A stretch of 64,000 nucleotides of DNA from Semisulcospira habei. Lineage: Eukaryota > Mollusca > Gastropoda > Semisulcospiridae. The position numbers and the translations under genes were made by a program. The first letter of the stretch is position 1. Every line of letters begins with the position of its first letter. Below the pieces are notes generated by a model that made no database searches, was not told where the DNA came from, and saw only the letters and a list, made by a program, of their open reading frames with translations. The DNA lies in the NCBI GenBank assembly GCA_036245525.1, contig BTPG01000001.1, positions 215,665,092 through 215,729,091 on the forward strand. Reading direction: 5' to 3'. This document shows, piece after piece, positions 41,808 through 51,891 of this stretch.

Positions 41808-41990
41808 TCCAGGCACCACAGCAAAACTACAACAGAATCCTCGGCAGTCAATGATTAATCAGTAGGGTAATGGAGTTGGAAAAGGTGTGTTTTTAGCGCA
41901 GATTTAAAAACGTATTTTTGAAGCACTGTGACGGACATGGGAGGGGAGTTCGTTCCAGTACAGCGGCCCAAGATATGAAAAAATATGAAA
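41543..41990 (-). pseudogene. Second LINE 3' fragment with ATT and CA repeats
   Basis: The minus strand encodes the end motif FKSALKTHLFQLHYPTD at about 41855-41910. Its 3' UTR contains a (CA)n tract (41733-41807), GCGCCTAGAGCTCTACC and an (ATT)n tail of about 88 bp (41543-41630). It is a different family from the neighbouring CR1/L2-like copies, with at least one frame break upstream. Confidence 0.75.
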
Positions 41991-42053
41991 ACAATAATCG
42001 CTAAATACCACGGATCAATGCAACGGATCAAGAAGTATTGGGACACTTTTTAA

Positions 42054-42985
42054 CTTGTAATCCTGGTGTAGTGAAACAAGATACACCAAAGATTGACTCA
42101 TGCCACATTAGACTGAGTTCGTAGCTTGTAATCCTGGTGTAGTGAAACAAGATACACCAGAGATTGACTCATGCCACATTAGACTGAGTTTTTAGCTTGT
42201 AATCCTGGTGTAGTGAAACAAGATACACCAAAGATTGACTCATGCCACATTAGACTGAGTTCTTAGCTTGTAATCCTGGTGTAGTGAAACAAGATACCTG
42301 ACTCATGCCACATTAGACTGAGTTCGTAGCTTGTAATCCTGGTGTAGTGAAACAAGATACACCAAAGACTGACTCATGCCACATTAGACTGAGTTCTTAG
42401 CTTGTAATCCTGGTGTAGTGAAACAAGATACTTGACTCATGCCACATTAGACTGAGTTCTTAGCTTGTAATCCTGGTGTAGTGAAACAAGATACTTGACT
42501 CATGCCACATTAGACTGAGTTCTTAGCTTGTAATCCTGGTGTAATGAAACCAGATACACCAAAGATTGACTCATGCCCACATTAGACTGAGTTTTAGCTT
42601 GTAATCCTGGTGTAGTGAAACAAGATACTTGACTCATGCCACATTAGACTGAGTTTTTAGCTTGTAATCCTGGTATAATGAAACCAGATACACCAAAGAT
42701 TGACTCATGCCACATTAGACTGAGTTTTTAGCTTGTAATCCTGGTGTAGTGAAACAAGATACTTGACTCATGCCACATTAGACTGAGTTTTTAGCTTGTA
42801 ATCCTGGTGTAGTGAAACAAGATACTTGACTCATGCCACATTAGACTGAGTTTTTAGCTTGTAATCCTGGTGTAGTGAAACAAGATACACCAAAGATTGA
42901 CTCATGCCACATTAGACTGAGTTCGTAGCTTGTAATCCTGGTGTAGTGAAACAAGATACCTGACTCATGCCACATTAGACTGACT
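42054..42985. repeat. ~70-bp minisatellite with length variants
   Basis: Fourteen copies of a unit starting CTTGTAATCCTGGTGTAGTG and ending CACATTAGACTGAGTT. About half are full length (~70 bp). The others (~61-64 bp) lack all or part of ACACCAAAGAT. CTGGTGTA and TACACCA are inverted within the long units. Confidence 0.96.
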
Positions 42986-43075
42986 TATGTCAAGAAGTTA
43001 AACCAAGAAAATCTGCCGTGACTCACAAATCAAAGTCATATCGACATTTTTGTCCGTGGTCTACGAACTTGGAGT

Positions 43076-43262
43076 GTGACGTTGTGAGTCGCAGTGCACT
43101 ACAGCGTAATATTGATGATTTTCAAGGGTGGTGGCAGAATAGCTTGGCGCCTATAGGCGCCAAGCTATTCTGCCACCACCCTTGAACTATAAATTATAAT
43201 ATTTCATCTGTCTCTTAAACTGTCGTTCAGTCTAAGGGAACAGCTTTCAAACTTTTGACTAA
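43076..43262 (+). mobile_element. TP2 element, decayed flanks
   Basis: The core 43121-43186 is perfect (GGTGGTGGCAG arms, CCTATAGG centre), but the outer stem (GATCGACC) has been replaced by AT-rich sequence on the right. Confidence 0.8.
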
Positions 43263-43437
43263 CCGACCTGCAGTCAATTGTAACAACAAACTTTTACGTA
43301 TTCGTGCATACGGGCCCAGTAAGGTTGTAGATGAATGTATTCATTTCAATTTTTAGATGAATGTATTTATTTCAATTTTTAAGCGACCACTCTTATGAAA
43401 GCTTATCTGTGTTTAAAGACCATCGTCTGGTGGCTGT
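43190..43437. repeat. Small direct repeat in unassigned sequence
   Basis: GATGAATGTATTCATTTCAA and GATGAATGTATTTATTTCAA occur in tandem at 43331-43377. Nothing else seen. Confidence 0.7.
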
Positions 43438-45610
43438 AATAATAATAATAATAATTACGGTATTTATAATGCGCTTATCTTATAATAATTATAACTCTAA
43501 GCGCACACTCACAACTCGCGCACGCATGCGCACGCTTTAGACAATGACTCACGTACCACAAACAGTGAAATACATTACGACGGTCAGCTTGGGGTGGGGA
43601 GTGCGGTGATATAGTGCTAAAACTGTTGAAAGAGGTGAGTTTTGAGGGCGGACTGGAAGGAGGAGAGAGAGTGTTTCTGACGGAGAGAGAGTGGGAGAGT
43701 GTTCCAGATGGATGGACCGTAGACGGAGAAGGAGCGGGGACCGAAAGTGTTAAGTTTGGTGCGAGGGATGTGGAGGCGGAGAGGGTCGGAGGCAGAGCGG
43801 AGGGAGCGGGAAGGTGTGTAGGGGTGAAGTAAGTTGGAGAGATAGGCAGGAGCGCAGTTGTTCAGGGATTTGTAGCAGAGAGACAGAACTTTGTATTGGA
43901 TGCGTTGGGGGATGGGGAGCCAGTGAAGGAGTTTGAGCAGGGGTGTGATGTGGTCGGATTTTTTCTTTCTGAGGACGAGGCGGGCAGCATTGTTCTGGAC
44001 GCGTTGGAGAGTGAAGATGGTGGATTGAGGGAGACCGGAAAGGAGAGAGTTGCAATAGTCGATGCGAGATAAGATGAGAGAGACAGCAAGTTTGGTGGCA
44101 GCTTCGGTAGTGAGGTATTTTCTGATCTGACTGATGCGGCGAAGGTGGAAATAGCATGCCTGGGTCGTGGCGGAGACGAAGTTGGTCATGGACAGAGAGG
44201 AATCGAGGATGACGCCGAGGTTCTTGGCCGAGTCAGAGAGGGAGATGGGGGTGCTATCGAGTTGAAGGTGGAGAGAGGGAGGGAGCTGGGAGAGTTTTTG
44301 GCGAGTGCCTACCAGCATGGCTTCCGTTTTGTCATCGTTCAGTTTCAGCTTGTTTGCTGTCATCCAGTTTTTCACGTCTTTGTAGCAGTCAGCCGTGCGA
44401 GTCAGTAGTGACTGAGTGTTGTCAAGTTTGTCTTTGTCTTGCAGTTGTGAGTCGTCAGCGTAGAGGTGGTGGTGTATGCGGTGAGACTGGATGATGTTGG
44501 ACAGAGGAGAGGTGTAGAGTGTGAAAAGGACCGGGCCCAGGACGGACCCCTGTGGAACTCCGCATGAGAGCGTTACCGGGTTGGAAGAGACGCCGTTGAT
44601 GGTGACGGACTGCTGTCTGTCAGAGAGGTATGAGAGAAACCAGGAGTGAGCAGAGTCAGTGATGCCGAAGGAGTGGTGGAGTCGGTGGAGGAGGATAGAG
44701 TGGTCTATAGTGTCAAAGGCGGCAGAGAGATCGAGTAGTGTAAGAAGGGAGATGTTGCCAGAGTCAGTGGAGAGAAGCAGCTCGTTTAAGATATGTAGAA
44801 GGGCTGTTTCAGTGCTGTGATGTTTGCGATAGGCAGACTGGAATGGACTGAGGAGGTTGTTGTCGGTGAGATGGAGGTTGAGCTGGTTGAGAACAACCTT
44901 CTCAAGAAGCTTGGACAGGAAAGAGAGATTGGAGACTGGGCGATAGTTCTTGAGTTCGTTTGGGTCGAGGTTGTGTTTTTTGAGGAGAGGACGGACGATG
45001 GCGGACTTGAAGATATCGGGGACGGAGCCGTTTTCTAGAGATGCGTTGATGATGTCGGTAATGAAGGGTAGAAGTTTTGGAAGGCCGTCACGGTAGAGAG
45101 AAGCTGGGAGGGGGTCAAGTTCGCAGGTTTTGAAGGGCATGGACTTTATGGTCTTGAGGACTTCATCCTGAGAGACGGTGCGGAAGGACGAGAGGGGAGT
45201 GCCGGAAAAGGTGGGGTCGGGAGGGCAAGGCGGAGGAGGCAGGGTGTCGAGTGTGTCGCGCAGATTTTGGATTTTGTCCGAAAAATAGGTAGAGAAAGCA
45301 GACGGGAGTTCTTCTTTGCTGTGTGTGTTGGGGAGAGGAGAGTCTTTAGAAGTGCCTAGGAGTGTGTTCATGGTGGCGTAGAGGGTTTTGGAAGAGGTGG
45401 ATTCCAGGATTTGGTTTTGAAGGTGTTTGCGTTTAGATTCGGAGATCATTTTGCAGACTTTGGATCTGGTTGTTTGGAAGATCTGTCTGTGAACGGTGAG
45501 GTCAGATGAGCGCCAGAGGCGTTCCGCTTGTCGGCGCTCGCGCTTGGCCTCAGCTATGTCATTAGTGAGCCAGGGGGAGGGGAGTCGGTTGGGTATGGAG
45601 CAGGTGGGTG
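43438..45610 (-). mobile_element. CR1/L2-like LINE, 5'-truncated but with intact RT
   Basis: The minus-strand element runs from an in-frame 5' truncation at about 45610, abutting a 12-bp tandem repeat, to the 3' UTR and (ATT)n tail at 43438. It is the longest of three related copies; the others are at 9298 and 40593. Confidence 0.9.
43617..45610 (-). CDS. CR1/L2-like LINE reverse transcriptase (N-terminally truncated ORF2)
   Basis: The first ATG gives 610 codons from 45449. The frame is open upstream to about 45610, where it reads LPSPWLTNDIAEAKRERRQA, the linker between endonuclease and RT. I therefore extend the feature as a partial ORF without its natural start. RT motifs, counted from the ATG at 45449, are NYRPVSNLSFLSKLLEKV near 165, LLDLSAAFDTIDHS, GVPQGSVLGPVLF near 297 and the catalytic HLYADDSQL near 328. 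The C-terminus ends FQSALKTHLFQQF. The whole APE endonuclease is lost, so it could not nick targets by itself. No stop or frameshift was seen in nearly 2 kb, indicating recent insertion. Plus-strand ORFs here are shadows. Confidence 0.9.
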
Positions 45611-45712
45611 GTGTAGCTGTGACTGTGGCTGTAGCTGTGACTGTGTCTGTAGCTGTGACTGTGTGCTGTAGCTGTGACTGTGGCTGTAGCTGTGACTGTG
45701 GCTGTAGCCACC
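45611..45712. repeat. 12-bp tandem repeat (GTAGCTGTGACT type)
   Basis: About eight imperfect units of CTGTGACTGTGGCTGTAG, immediately 5' of the truncated LINE. Confidence 0.93.
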
Positions 45713-45861
45713 TAAATGGTGGACTTTAATGACACGTGACATGTTTAACCCCTTCAAGGCTTTCCTCGTGAAAGCACCTGTGTTTTCAGATCACTTTTAA
45801 GTAACAATAAGCTGGTTTCTCAAAACAGGTTAAATTGCAGTTGTAAAACAAAGTTAAATGC

Positions 45862-46062
45862 TTAACCCATTTAGCCCTAGACGCACTACAGCAGGAGATG
45901 GATCGACCATGATAATTCAATTGTAGTGCCAGATCAGGCGCCCAGCTAATCTGGCACTACCCTTGAATTATTGTGGTCGATCCATCTTCTGCAATTGGCA
46001 CATAGTCGTGATGTGACACCTCCTAAATGTGGTAAATGCAGCAATGGCGTTGAATTGGTTAA
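45862..46062 (+). mobile_element. TP1 MITE, both TTAA ends
   Basis: TTAACCCATTTAGCCCTAGACG at 45862 and GGCGTTGAATTGGTTAA ending 46062. The core 45891-45992 has a small deletion around the centre. Confidence 0.87.
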
Positions 46063-46555
46063 GGCGAAGCGTGTTACGCGTGCTATGGAAGCTGATTAAA
46101 AAGAAGACGGGCATCTGAAAGGTCCCACATAAATCCAACATCATCACTTGATTCAGGGCTTCGTCCTGTTAATATACGTTCTTCACCCTTCGGCGGTCGG
46201 GAGAGATGTTTGGTCGCGATGTGTTTCCTGCCGGAATCATCGCGACAAAAAAAAATCTACCGACAGAAAAAAAGGTGAAATCAAAAATTTGGAACCAACC
46301 TCCACTCACATATTCGCTTCTTATTTTCTACCCCGTCCCCCCCCCCTGCCCCCGCCCCCCGTCCCCCTATTTGTCAATTTAGATGCTCCGCCCTGTCACT
46401 GTCGACTCACGTGTCAAATGTAATACTATCCACGCCAACAAAGAAAAAAGAACCAAAAGAACGAAAGAAAGCGAACAAACAAGAGAGAAAGCAAAAAAGA
46501 ACGGAACAGGAAAAAAAAGGTAGAGATCTGAAAAGACAGAAAGAAAGAAAAGAAA
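46063..46555. other. C-rich tract and purine-rich sequence
   Basis: Poly-C at 46337-46370 and an AAAGAA-rich stretch at 46438-46555. No gene. Confidence 0.5.
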
Positions 46556-46586
46556 TTAGTTAGTTAGTTAGTTAGTTAGTTAGTTG

Positions 46587-46674
<88 letters not shown>

Positions 46675-46695
46675 TTTAGTTAGTCAGTCAGTCAG
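46556..46695. repeat. (TTAG)n tetranucleotide repeat
   Basis: About 30 TTAG units with isolated GG and TTTAG interruptions, passing into CAGT units. It is followed by CAAA-rich degenerate repeats (46736-46870). Confidence 0.96.
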
Positions 46696-47050
46696 TCAGT
46701 CATTTATGTTTAGCACGGAGCGGGAAAAAAAGAATGAAACAACCAAACAAACTTACAAACAAACAACAAAACAGACAAAAATGATCAACCAAACAAAACA
46801 TCAAGCAACCAAACAAACAACAAACAATCAAGCAAACAAATAAACAAACAAATAAACGAACAAACCAGCGAACAAATTAATGAACAAAAAGAGATTAAAG
46901 TTTAGAAATAAAGAAACAATCTCGCCAGAACACGAAAACGTCAGCATCACAATAAATAACTCAGTGTAACTCGGGATGACGCTTGTCTGCCCTTCCTACT
47001 GGATGTGCGTGATGACAGAAACCCGATACCAGACAACACTTCACGTTGCC

Positions 47051-47264
47051 TGAACTCATTCTACCCCAAGACTCAAATCCCCCAATCTTGCCGTTGTTCT
47101 CTGAAGACTGCGTTGCAGTGCAGGACACAGATTGACCATGATAGTTCAAGGGTGACGCCAGAATAGCTTGGCGCCCATAGGCGCCAAGCTATTCTGGCAT
47201 CACCCTTGAACTATCATGATCGATCCTTATCTTCCTGTGGTGTGTCTGGGGTAAAATGAGCTAA
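47051..47264 (-). mobile_element. TP2 MITE
   Basis: The left end TGAACTCATTCTACCCC and right end GGGGTAAAATGAGCTAA are decayed. The core 47130-47225 has GGTGACGCCAG versus CTGGCATCACC, one unmatched position. Confidence 0.83.
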
Positions 47265-47360
47265 GAAAACCTGCAGAAGTCACAGATTGTTTCTGAAAAT
47301 TTCATTATTTAAAAGAACACCAGCGTTCAAGAAACACAGATACAAATACACATTCGGGTC

Positions 47361-47490
47361 AGCAAGAGGCATAGATCCTTATGAGCCTCCGCCCCCGTCC
47401 ATGACAGTTCAAGGGTGGTTCCAGAATAGCTTGGCGCCTACAGGCGCCAAGCTATTCTGGAACCACCATTGAACTACCATGGACGATTAA
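47361..47490 (+). mobile_element. TP3/TP2 chimeric hairpin
   Basis: The TP3 left arm GCAAGAGGCATAGATCC..GAGCCTCCGC (47362-47392) is followed directly by a TP2-type palindrome (47396-47485) with arms GGTGGTTCCAG / CTGGAACCACC and outer stems GTCCATGAC / CATGGAC. TTAA lies at 47487-47490. The TP3 right arm is absent. Confidence 0.8.
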
Positions 47491-47946
47491 TTTTGGGCTG
47501 TGGTTGGTGGATTTTTGAGTATAAACAACTCCACGACTGTCGACAAATCCGTACTGATGTTTTATAACAAAGGTCAGTATGTCCACTTTCAAGAAAAGGG
47601 AGCTTTCCATTATATAAAAATGAAGATCTAGCTTTTCTCAAAAATGTTCATGCTGCCTTTTACCACGGAAGACGGCGTTATTGACAACCGATCTAACGAG
47701 AAAAAAGTCAGACTGGAACAAAGAAACTGTGTAAAAAACAATGACACGTTGAGTTGGGGCCCCACACGCAAAGCAATGCAAAGTGCATCACAGATATTGA
47801 ATTTGTAAAATAAAATTTAAAAAAACGTAGACGCACGTAGACAATCAATATGTTTCATGTTTCCTTGGAGAGAAGACGGTAATTTCTAAGAAAATATCTG
47901 CATACTGCGCGAAATAAAAACCACGCCAAAAAGACACGCTCCAACC
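47491..47946. other. Weak foldback and unassigned sequence
   Basis: At 47581-47652, GTCCACTTTCAAGAAAAGGG..CTTTTCTCAAAAATG resembles the AGTCCATTTTTGTG foldback. The remainder has no feature. Confidence 0.45.
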
Positions 47947-47949
47947 AGC

Positions 47950-49107
47950 ATCCGTGTTGAGGGACATTGGTTACTGCAGACCATATCAACTCAGTCCATC
48001 TGTGTTGGGGGACATTGGTTACTCCAGACCATATCAACTCAGTCCATCCGTGTTGTTGGACATTGGTTACTGCAGACCATATCAACTCAGTCCATCCGTG
48101 TTGGGGGACATTGGTTACTGCAGACCATATCAACTCAGTCCATCTGTGTTGGGGGACATTGGTTACTGCAGACCATATCAACCCAGTCCATCTGTGTTGG
48201 GGGACATTGGTTACTCCAGACCATATCAACTCAGTCCATCCGTGTTGGGGGACATTGGTTACTGCAGACCATATCAACCCAGTCCATCTGTGTTGGGGGA
48301 CATTGGTTACTCCAGACCATATCAACTCAGTCCATCCGTGTTGGGGGAGATTGGTTACTCCAGACCATATCAACCCAGTCCATCTGTGTTGGGGGACATT
48401 GGTTACTGCAGACCATATCAACCCAGTCCATCCGTGTTGGGGGACATTGGTTACTGCAAACCATATCAACTCAGTCCATCCGTGTTGGGGGACATTGGTT
48501 ACTGCAGACCATATCAACCCAGTCCATCTGTGTTGGGGCACATTGGTTACTGCAGACCATATCAACTCAGTCCATCCGTGTTGGGGGAGATTGGTTACTC
48601 CAGACCATATCAACCCAGTCCATCTGTGTTGGGGGACATTGGTTACTGCAGACCATATCAACCCAGTCCATCCGTGTTGGGGGACATTGGTTACTGCAAA
48701 CCATATCAACTCAGTCCATCCGTGTTGGGGGACATTGGTTACTGCAGACCATATCAACCCAGTCCATCTGTGTTGGGGCACATTGGTTACTGCAGACCAT
48801 ATCAACCCAGTCCATCTGTGTTGGGGGACATTGGTTACTGCAGACCATATCAACCCAGTCCATCAGTGTTGGGGGACATTGGTTACTGCAGACCATAACA
48901 ACCCAGTCCATCTGTGTTGGGGGACATTGGTTACTGCAGACCATATCAACCCAGTCCATCCGTGTTGGGGGAGATTGGTTACTGCAGATCATATCAACCC
49001 AGTCCATCCGTGTTGGGGGACATTGGTTACTGCAGACCATAATTATCAACCCAGTCCATCCGTGTTGGAGGACATTGGTTACTGCAGACCATATCAACCC
49101 AGTTCAT
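47950..49107. repeat. 48-bp minisatellite with higher-order repeat
   Basis: About 24 copies of a 48-bp unit containing GGGGGACATTGGTTACTGCA and GACCATATCAACCCAGTCC. A 240-bp block of five units (48301-48540) recurs at 48541-48780 with one visible difference. Because 48 is a multiple of three and the unit lacks stops, long ORFs appear on both strands; none shows the features of a real gene. Confidence 0.96.
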
Positions 49108-49183
49108 CCTGAGGCTGACTTTTTAAAAGTTGTTTATTGTCCTATGAAGGCTACGTTACAGATTAGCTGATAGACAACCACTT

Positions 49184-49253
49184 TAGTTCAAGGGTGGTGC
49201 CAGAATGGCTTGGTGCCTCAGGCGCCAAGTTATTCTGGCACCACCCTTAAACT
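49184..49253 (-). mobile_element. TP2 core, decayed
   Basis: TAGTTCAAGGGTGGTGCC..GGTGCC and GGCGCCAAGTTATTCTGG..CTTAAACTA. Several unmatched changes. Confidence 0.75.
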
Positions 49254-49259
49254 ATCATC

Positions 49260-49667
49260 ATCAAATGTATTTCAAGCTATAGTGTATTAGGATATAAAAA
49301 GGTTCTATTTAATATTTTGGTTAACCTTTTAGTTGGACCGTATTCTGATCTGCCCAGTGTATGTATTATTCTTTGTTTCATAGAACTTTACTCACTGTTT
49401 GTTGGTTTCTTGGGCTCACCTTTGTGTCCCCATATGGTCGATCACTTGTGTTTTCCTTTTCAAATTCGGTTGATGTGTTGGTTGCTTTTTGTACACCTTG
49501 CGTCTATCTTGATAAACGTCTTTTACGCCTGCGGGTCAAAAGAAACTCCCAACTAAGAAATTTCTTGACATTTTTAAAAGGTCAATAAATTCAAAATCGT
49601 GCTGTAATTTTCATAAGCGTGTTTGTTTCTTGAGAATGTATTTGAGTGCACCTTTTGTGGTGTGGAT
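49260..49667. other. No recognisable feature
   Basis: The ORFs at 49317-49588 are short and without recognisable domains. Confidence 0.5.
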
Positions 49668-49885
49668 TGAACCCTTCCCTGCCACTGGGCGCATAATATG
49701 TTGTTTATGAAATATGCGTTCTTTCATCGACCAGAAGTCACAACCGCACAAGGAACGTGGATACAATTTGGTCTCAGCAAGAGACATAGATCCTCATGAG
49801 CCCCCGCGACTGCGGGGGCTCATGAGGATCTATGTCTCTTGCAGTTGGACCGTGTTCATCTTATCTCGGCAGTGCAGGGGTGCAC
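49668..49885 (+). mobile_element. TP3 MITE with perfect 66-bp core
   Basis: The left end GAACCCTTCCCTGCCACTGG lacks TTAA. The core 49777-49842 has two exact 31-bp arms (GACATAG / CTATGTC variant) and a GACT loop. The right end is CTCGGCAGTGCAGGGGTG. Confidence 0.87.
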
Positions 49886-49967
49886 GGTAAAAGGGCATCT
49901 GTAAACGTATAGCTCCAGACTTTATTTCAATATTATTGTGACAGAGGACGAAATGTTTTTAAGTTCT

Positions 49968-50071
49968 ATGCCGAGGAACATAAGAAATGTGACACATTTT
50001 TGAAATCATCGGAAACACTATAGTGTTTCCGGTGATCCCAAAAATGTCGCTTTTCTTTTGCTTCTCGGCAT
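49968..50071. repeat. ~104-bp foldback
   Basis: ATGCCGAGGAACATAAGAAA pairs imperfectly with TTTTCTTTTGCTTCTCGGCAT. The inner pair GGAAACACTATAGTGTTTCC is a perfect 20-bp palindrome. Confidence 0.82.
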
Positions 50072-50404
50072 GCATTCAGTGCAATCGTTCTACAAATATC
50101 AAACACCAGGTGTGTGTTGAGAATTAAATCGCATACTTGACCCCAAGGGACTGCCTTAGTCGGTGGATGTAAATAGGTGAGGGTTTGCTAAAAGGGACAA
50201 GGGCTATCATGTGCCCCCTGCACCCAACTTTGCGGCTGCTCGGGCACGTGATCATCCATGCCTCTGGCAGATTTTAAAGACCTGTCTAGCTGAGGAAAGT
50301 CCATACCGATTTTCTGGGGTGGCAGATTGTGTTTCTAAAATCTGCATTCATTCAACATCAAAGACACCCAGCCGTCCCAAAAACATGGATACAACTTGGC
50401 ATCA

Positions 50405-50471
50405 GCAAGAGGCATAGATTCTCAAGCGTCCCCACAACTACGAGGACGCGTGAGGATCTATGTTTGTTTGT
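50405..50471 (+). mobile_element. TP3 core, matched-change variant
   Basis: The stem top is CAAGCGTCCCC / GAGGACGCGTG in place of the family CATGAGCCCCC. The left flank AACATGGATACAACTTGGC is canonical. Confidence 0.75.
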
Positions 50472-50654
50472 GGTTGAATCGGATTCTTTTCTTCTCAGTA
50501 GAGGCAGAAATGTTCATTTTCCTTGATACGATTATAGGTCTGATATAGGTCACAGTTTTTTTCTGTTGTTTTTTTTTTTTTATTTGCGCGAGTGACAGAG
50601 GAAAGTTTACTGTGTCGATTGTTTTTATTGTTGTTATTTTTTTTTGGTAAGTTA

Positions 50655-50890
50655 TTAACACCTTAACTGCCGGGCAAGGCGAAAGATACCCACCTGCAAC
50701 AGACATAAATCTTCACGAGCCCCCGCAGTTGCACTAACTGACCGCAGTTGCAGGGGCTCCTGAGGGTTTATGTCTCTTGTGAGTCCCATTTCTTTTCAGC
50801 CTACTTTTTCCCCCATTTCACTCCGTGTTCTTCACGCCCGATGTCGGTGTACAGTCGCTTAAGATTTCAAACTCGTGATTGCTGTGGGCG
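50655..50890 (-). mobile_element. TP3 MITE with expanded loop
   Basis: TTAACACCTTAACTGCCGGG starts at 50655. The core 50696-50780 has GCAGTTGC twice around ACTAACTGACC. The right boundary is uncertain. Confidence 0.75.
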
Positions 50891-50915
50891 AAAGGGCAAA
50901 GCATGTTTGAATACG

Positions 50916-51118
50916 TATTCATTTGGTTTTGCAGTTTCTTTTGAATTTAAACGAATCGTCTTATTTCATTTGTTTCTTGTGTTGGGATGCGATTACCTCA
51001 TTCAACCCGACGGCGGTATTTCCCCAATTTTGGAGGCGTCATCTAACGACTATGCACAAGTTGCAGGAGATGGATCGACCATGATAATTCAAGGGCAGTG
51101 CCAGATTAGCTTGGCGCC
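50916..51118 (+). repeat. Left arm of a ~200-bp inverted duplication
   Basis: It includes unique-looking DNA (TTTGGTTTTGCAGTTTCTTT..) plus the left half of a TP1 element. Its reverse complement is at 51767-51969, about 650 bp away. Confidence 0.88.
50992..51118 (-). repeat. TP1 half element
   Basis: TTACCTCATTCAACCCGACGG to GGCGCC; one arm only. It carries the GGGCAGTGCC variant. Confidence 0.82.
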
Positions 51119-51128
51119 GACACAATAT

Positions 51129-51147
51129 GAACATCTATGCCTCTTGC
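51129..51147 (+). repeat. TP3 right-arm fragment joined to TP1 half
   Basis: GAACATCTATGCCTCTTGC follows the TP1 left arm after only ten bases, giving a second TP1/TP3 junction. Confidence 0.7.
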
Positions 51148-51194
51148 TGACTTCAGCCCCACGAAACTGGAGAGGGCAGCTCCGTAATCCAATA

Positions 51195-51290
51195 AGCAAA
51201 GGTCCTCGCGCAGACGTCGGCTTCAGTGGGGCCCGCGCGCGGCTGTACACTGGGCCCTCTGCGGTCGACGTTAGACGGAATGTCTTTTGC
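51195..51290. repeat. GC-rich hairpin remnant
   Basis: GCAAAGGTCCTCGCGCAGAC..GGGGCCCGCGCGCGG with ..GGGCCCTCTGCGGTCGACG..TTTTGC. Imperfect inverted repeat related to 34174, 38825 and 40351. Confidence 0.6.
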
Positions 51291-51518
51291 TAGTGGGAGG
51301 TGGCAGTAGAGGACATTTGTTGTTAATCTGGTACAGAACAGTATATCATTGAGGAGATATTTGTAATAAACGTTGCGGGCTCCGATGGCAAACGGCCTGT
51401 TATTCACAATATATCAGTTATGCGTGTTCTTGTCATGTCTGACAAATGTGCCCCACTACAGTGACTGCTTGCTTCGCTAATTTTAGCAGATCAAAGCCCA
51501 CGCCCTGCGTCACTTGAA

Positions 51519-51682
51519 TTAACCCGTTCATTGCCAAGTAAATGTGAGCATCACCCGACTGCAAGAGGTATAGATCCTCATGAGGCCCCGCAGTTGCGGG
51601 GGCTCATGCGGATCTATGCCGCTTGCTGACACCACTTTGAATCCATGCTCCTGGGACAGCGAGGGTTTTGGCATTGAGTTAA
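51519..51682 (-). mobile_element. TP3 MITE sharing TTAA with a TP1
   Basis: TTAACCCGTTCATTGCC starts at 51519. The core is 51561-51626. The right end has been shortened to GGCATTGAGTTAA, whose TTAA is also the left boundary of the TP1 at 51679. Confidence 0.78.
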
Positions 51683-51891
51683 CCCATTCAGTCCTGACGC
51701 ACTACAGCAGGAGATGGGTCGACCATGATAATTCAAGGGTAGTGCCAGATTAGCTTGGCGCCTATCGGCGCCAAGTTAATCTGGCACTGCCCTTGAATTA
51801 TCATGGTCGATCCATCTCCTGCAACTTGTGCATAGTCGTTAGATCACGCCTCCAAAATTTGGGACATACCGCCGTCGGGCTGCATGAGTAA
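51679..51891 (+). mobile_element. TP1 MITE whose right half belongs to the inverted duplication
   Basis: TTAACCCATTCAGTCCTGACG starts at 51679. The core 51707-51822 has a left arm GGGTAGTGCC but a right arm GGCACTGCCC, which instead matches the half element at 51063. It ends GCATGAGTAA. Confidence 0.88.

Noticed and set aside
46556..46695. (TTAG)n as interstitial telomere
   Set aside because: TTAG is neither TTAGGG nor TTAGG; a simple tetranucleotide microsatellite explains it.
47855..49112. ORFs of 310-380 codons on both strands with 16-residue repeats
   Set aside because: The 48-bp period is divisible by three and the unit lacks stops; frames are open on both strands simultaneously.
49317..49588. 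Short ORFs with hydrophobic stretches as a membrane protein
   Set aside because: Two overlapping frames of similar length, no homology recognised, AT-rich sequence; chance is sufficient.
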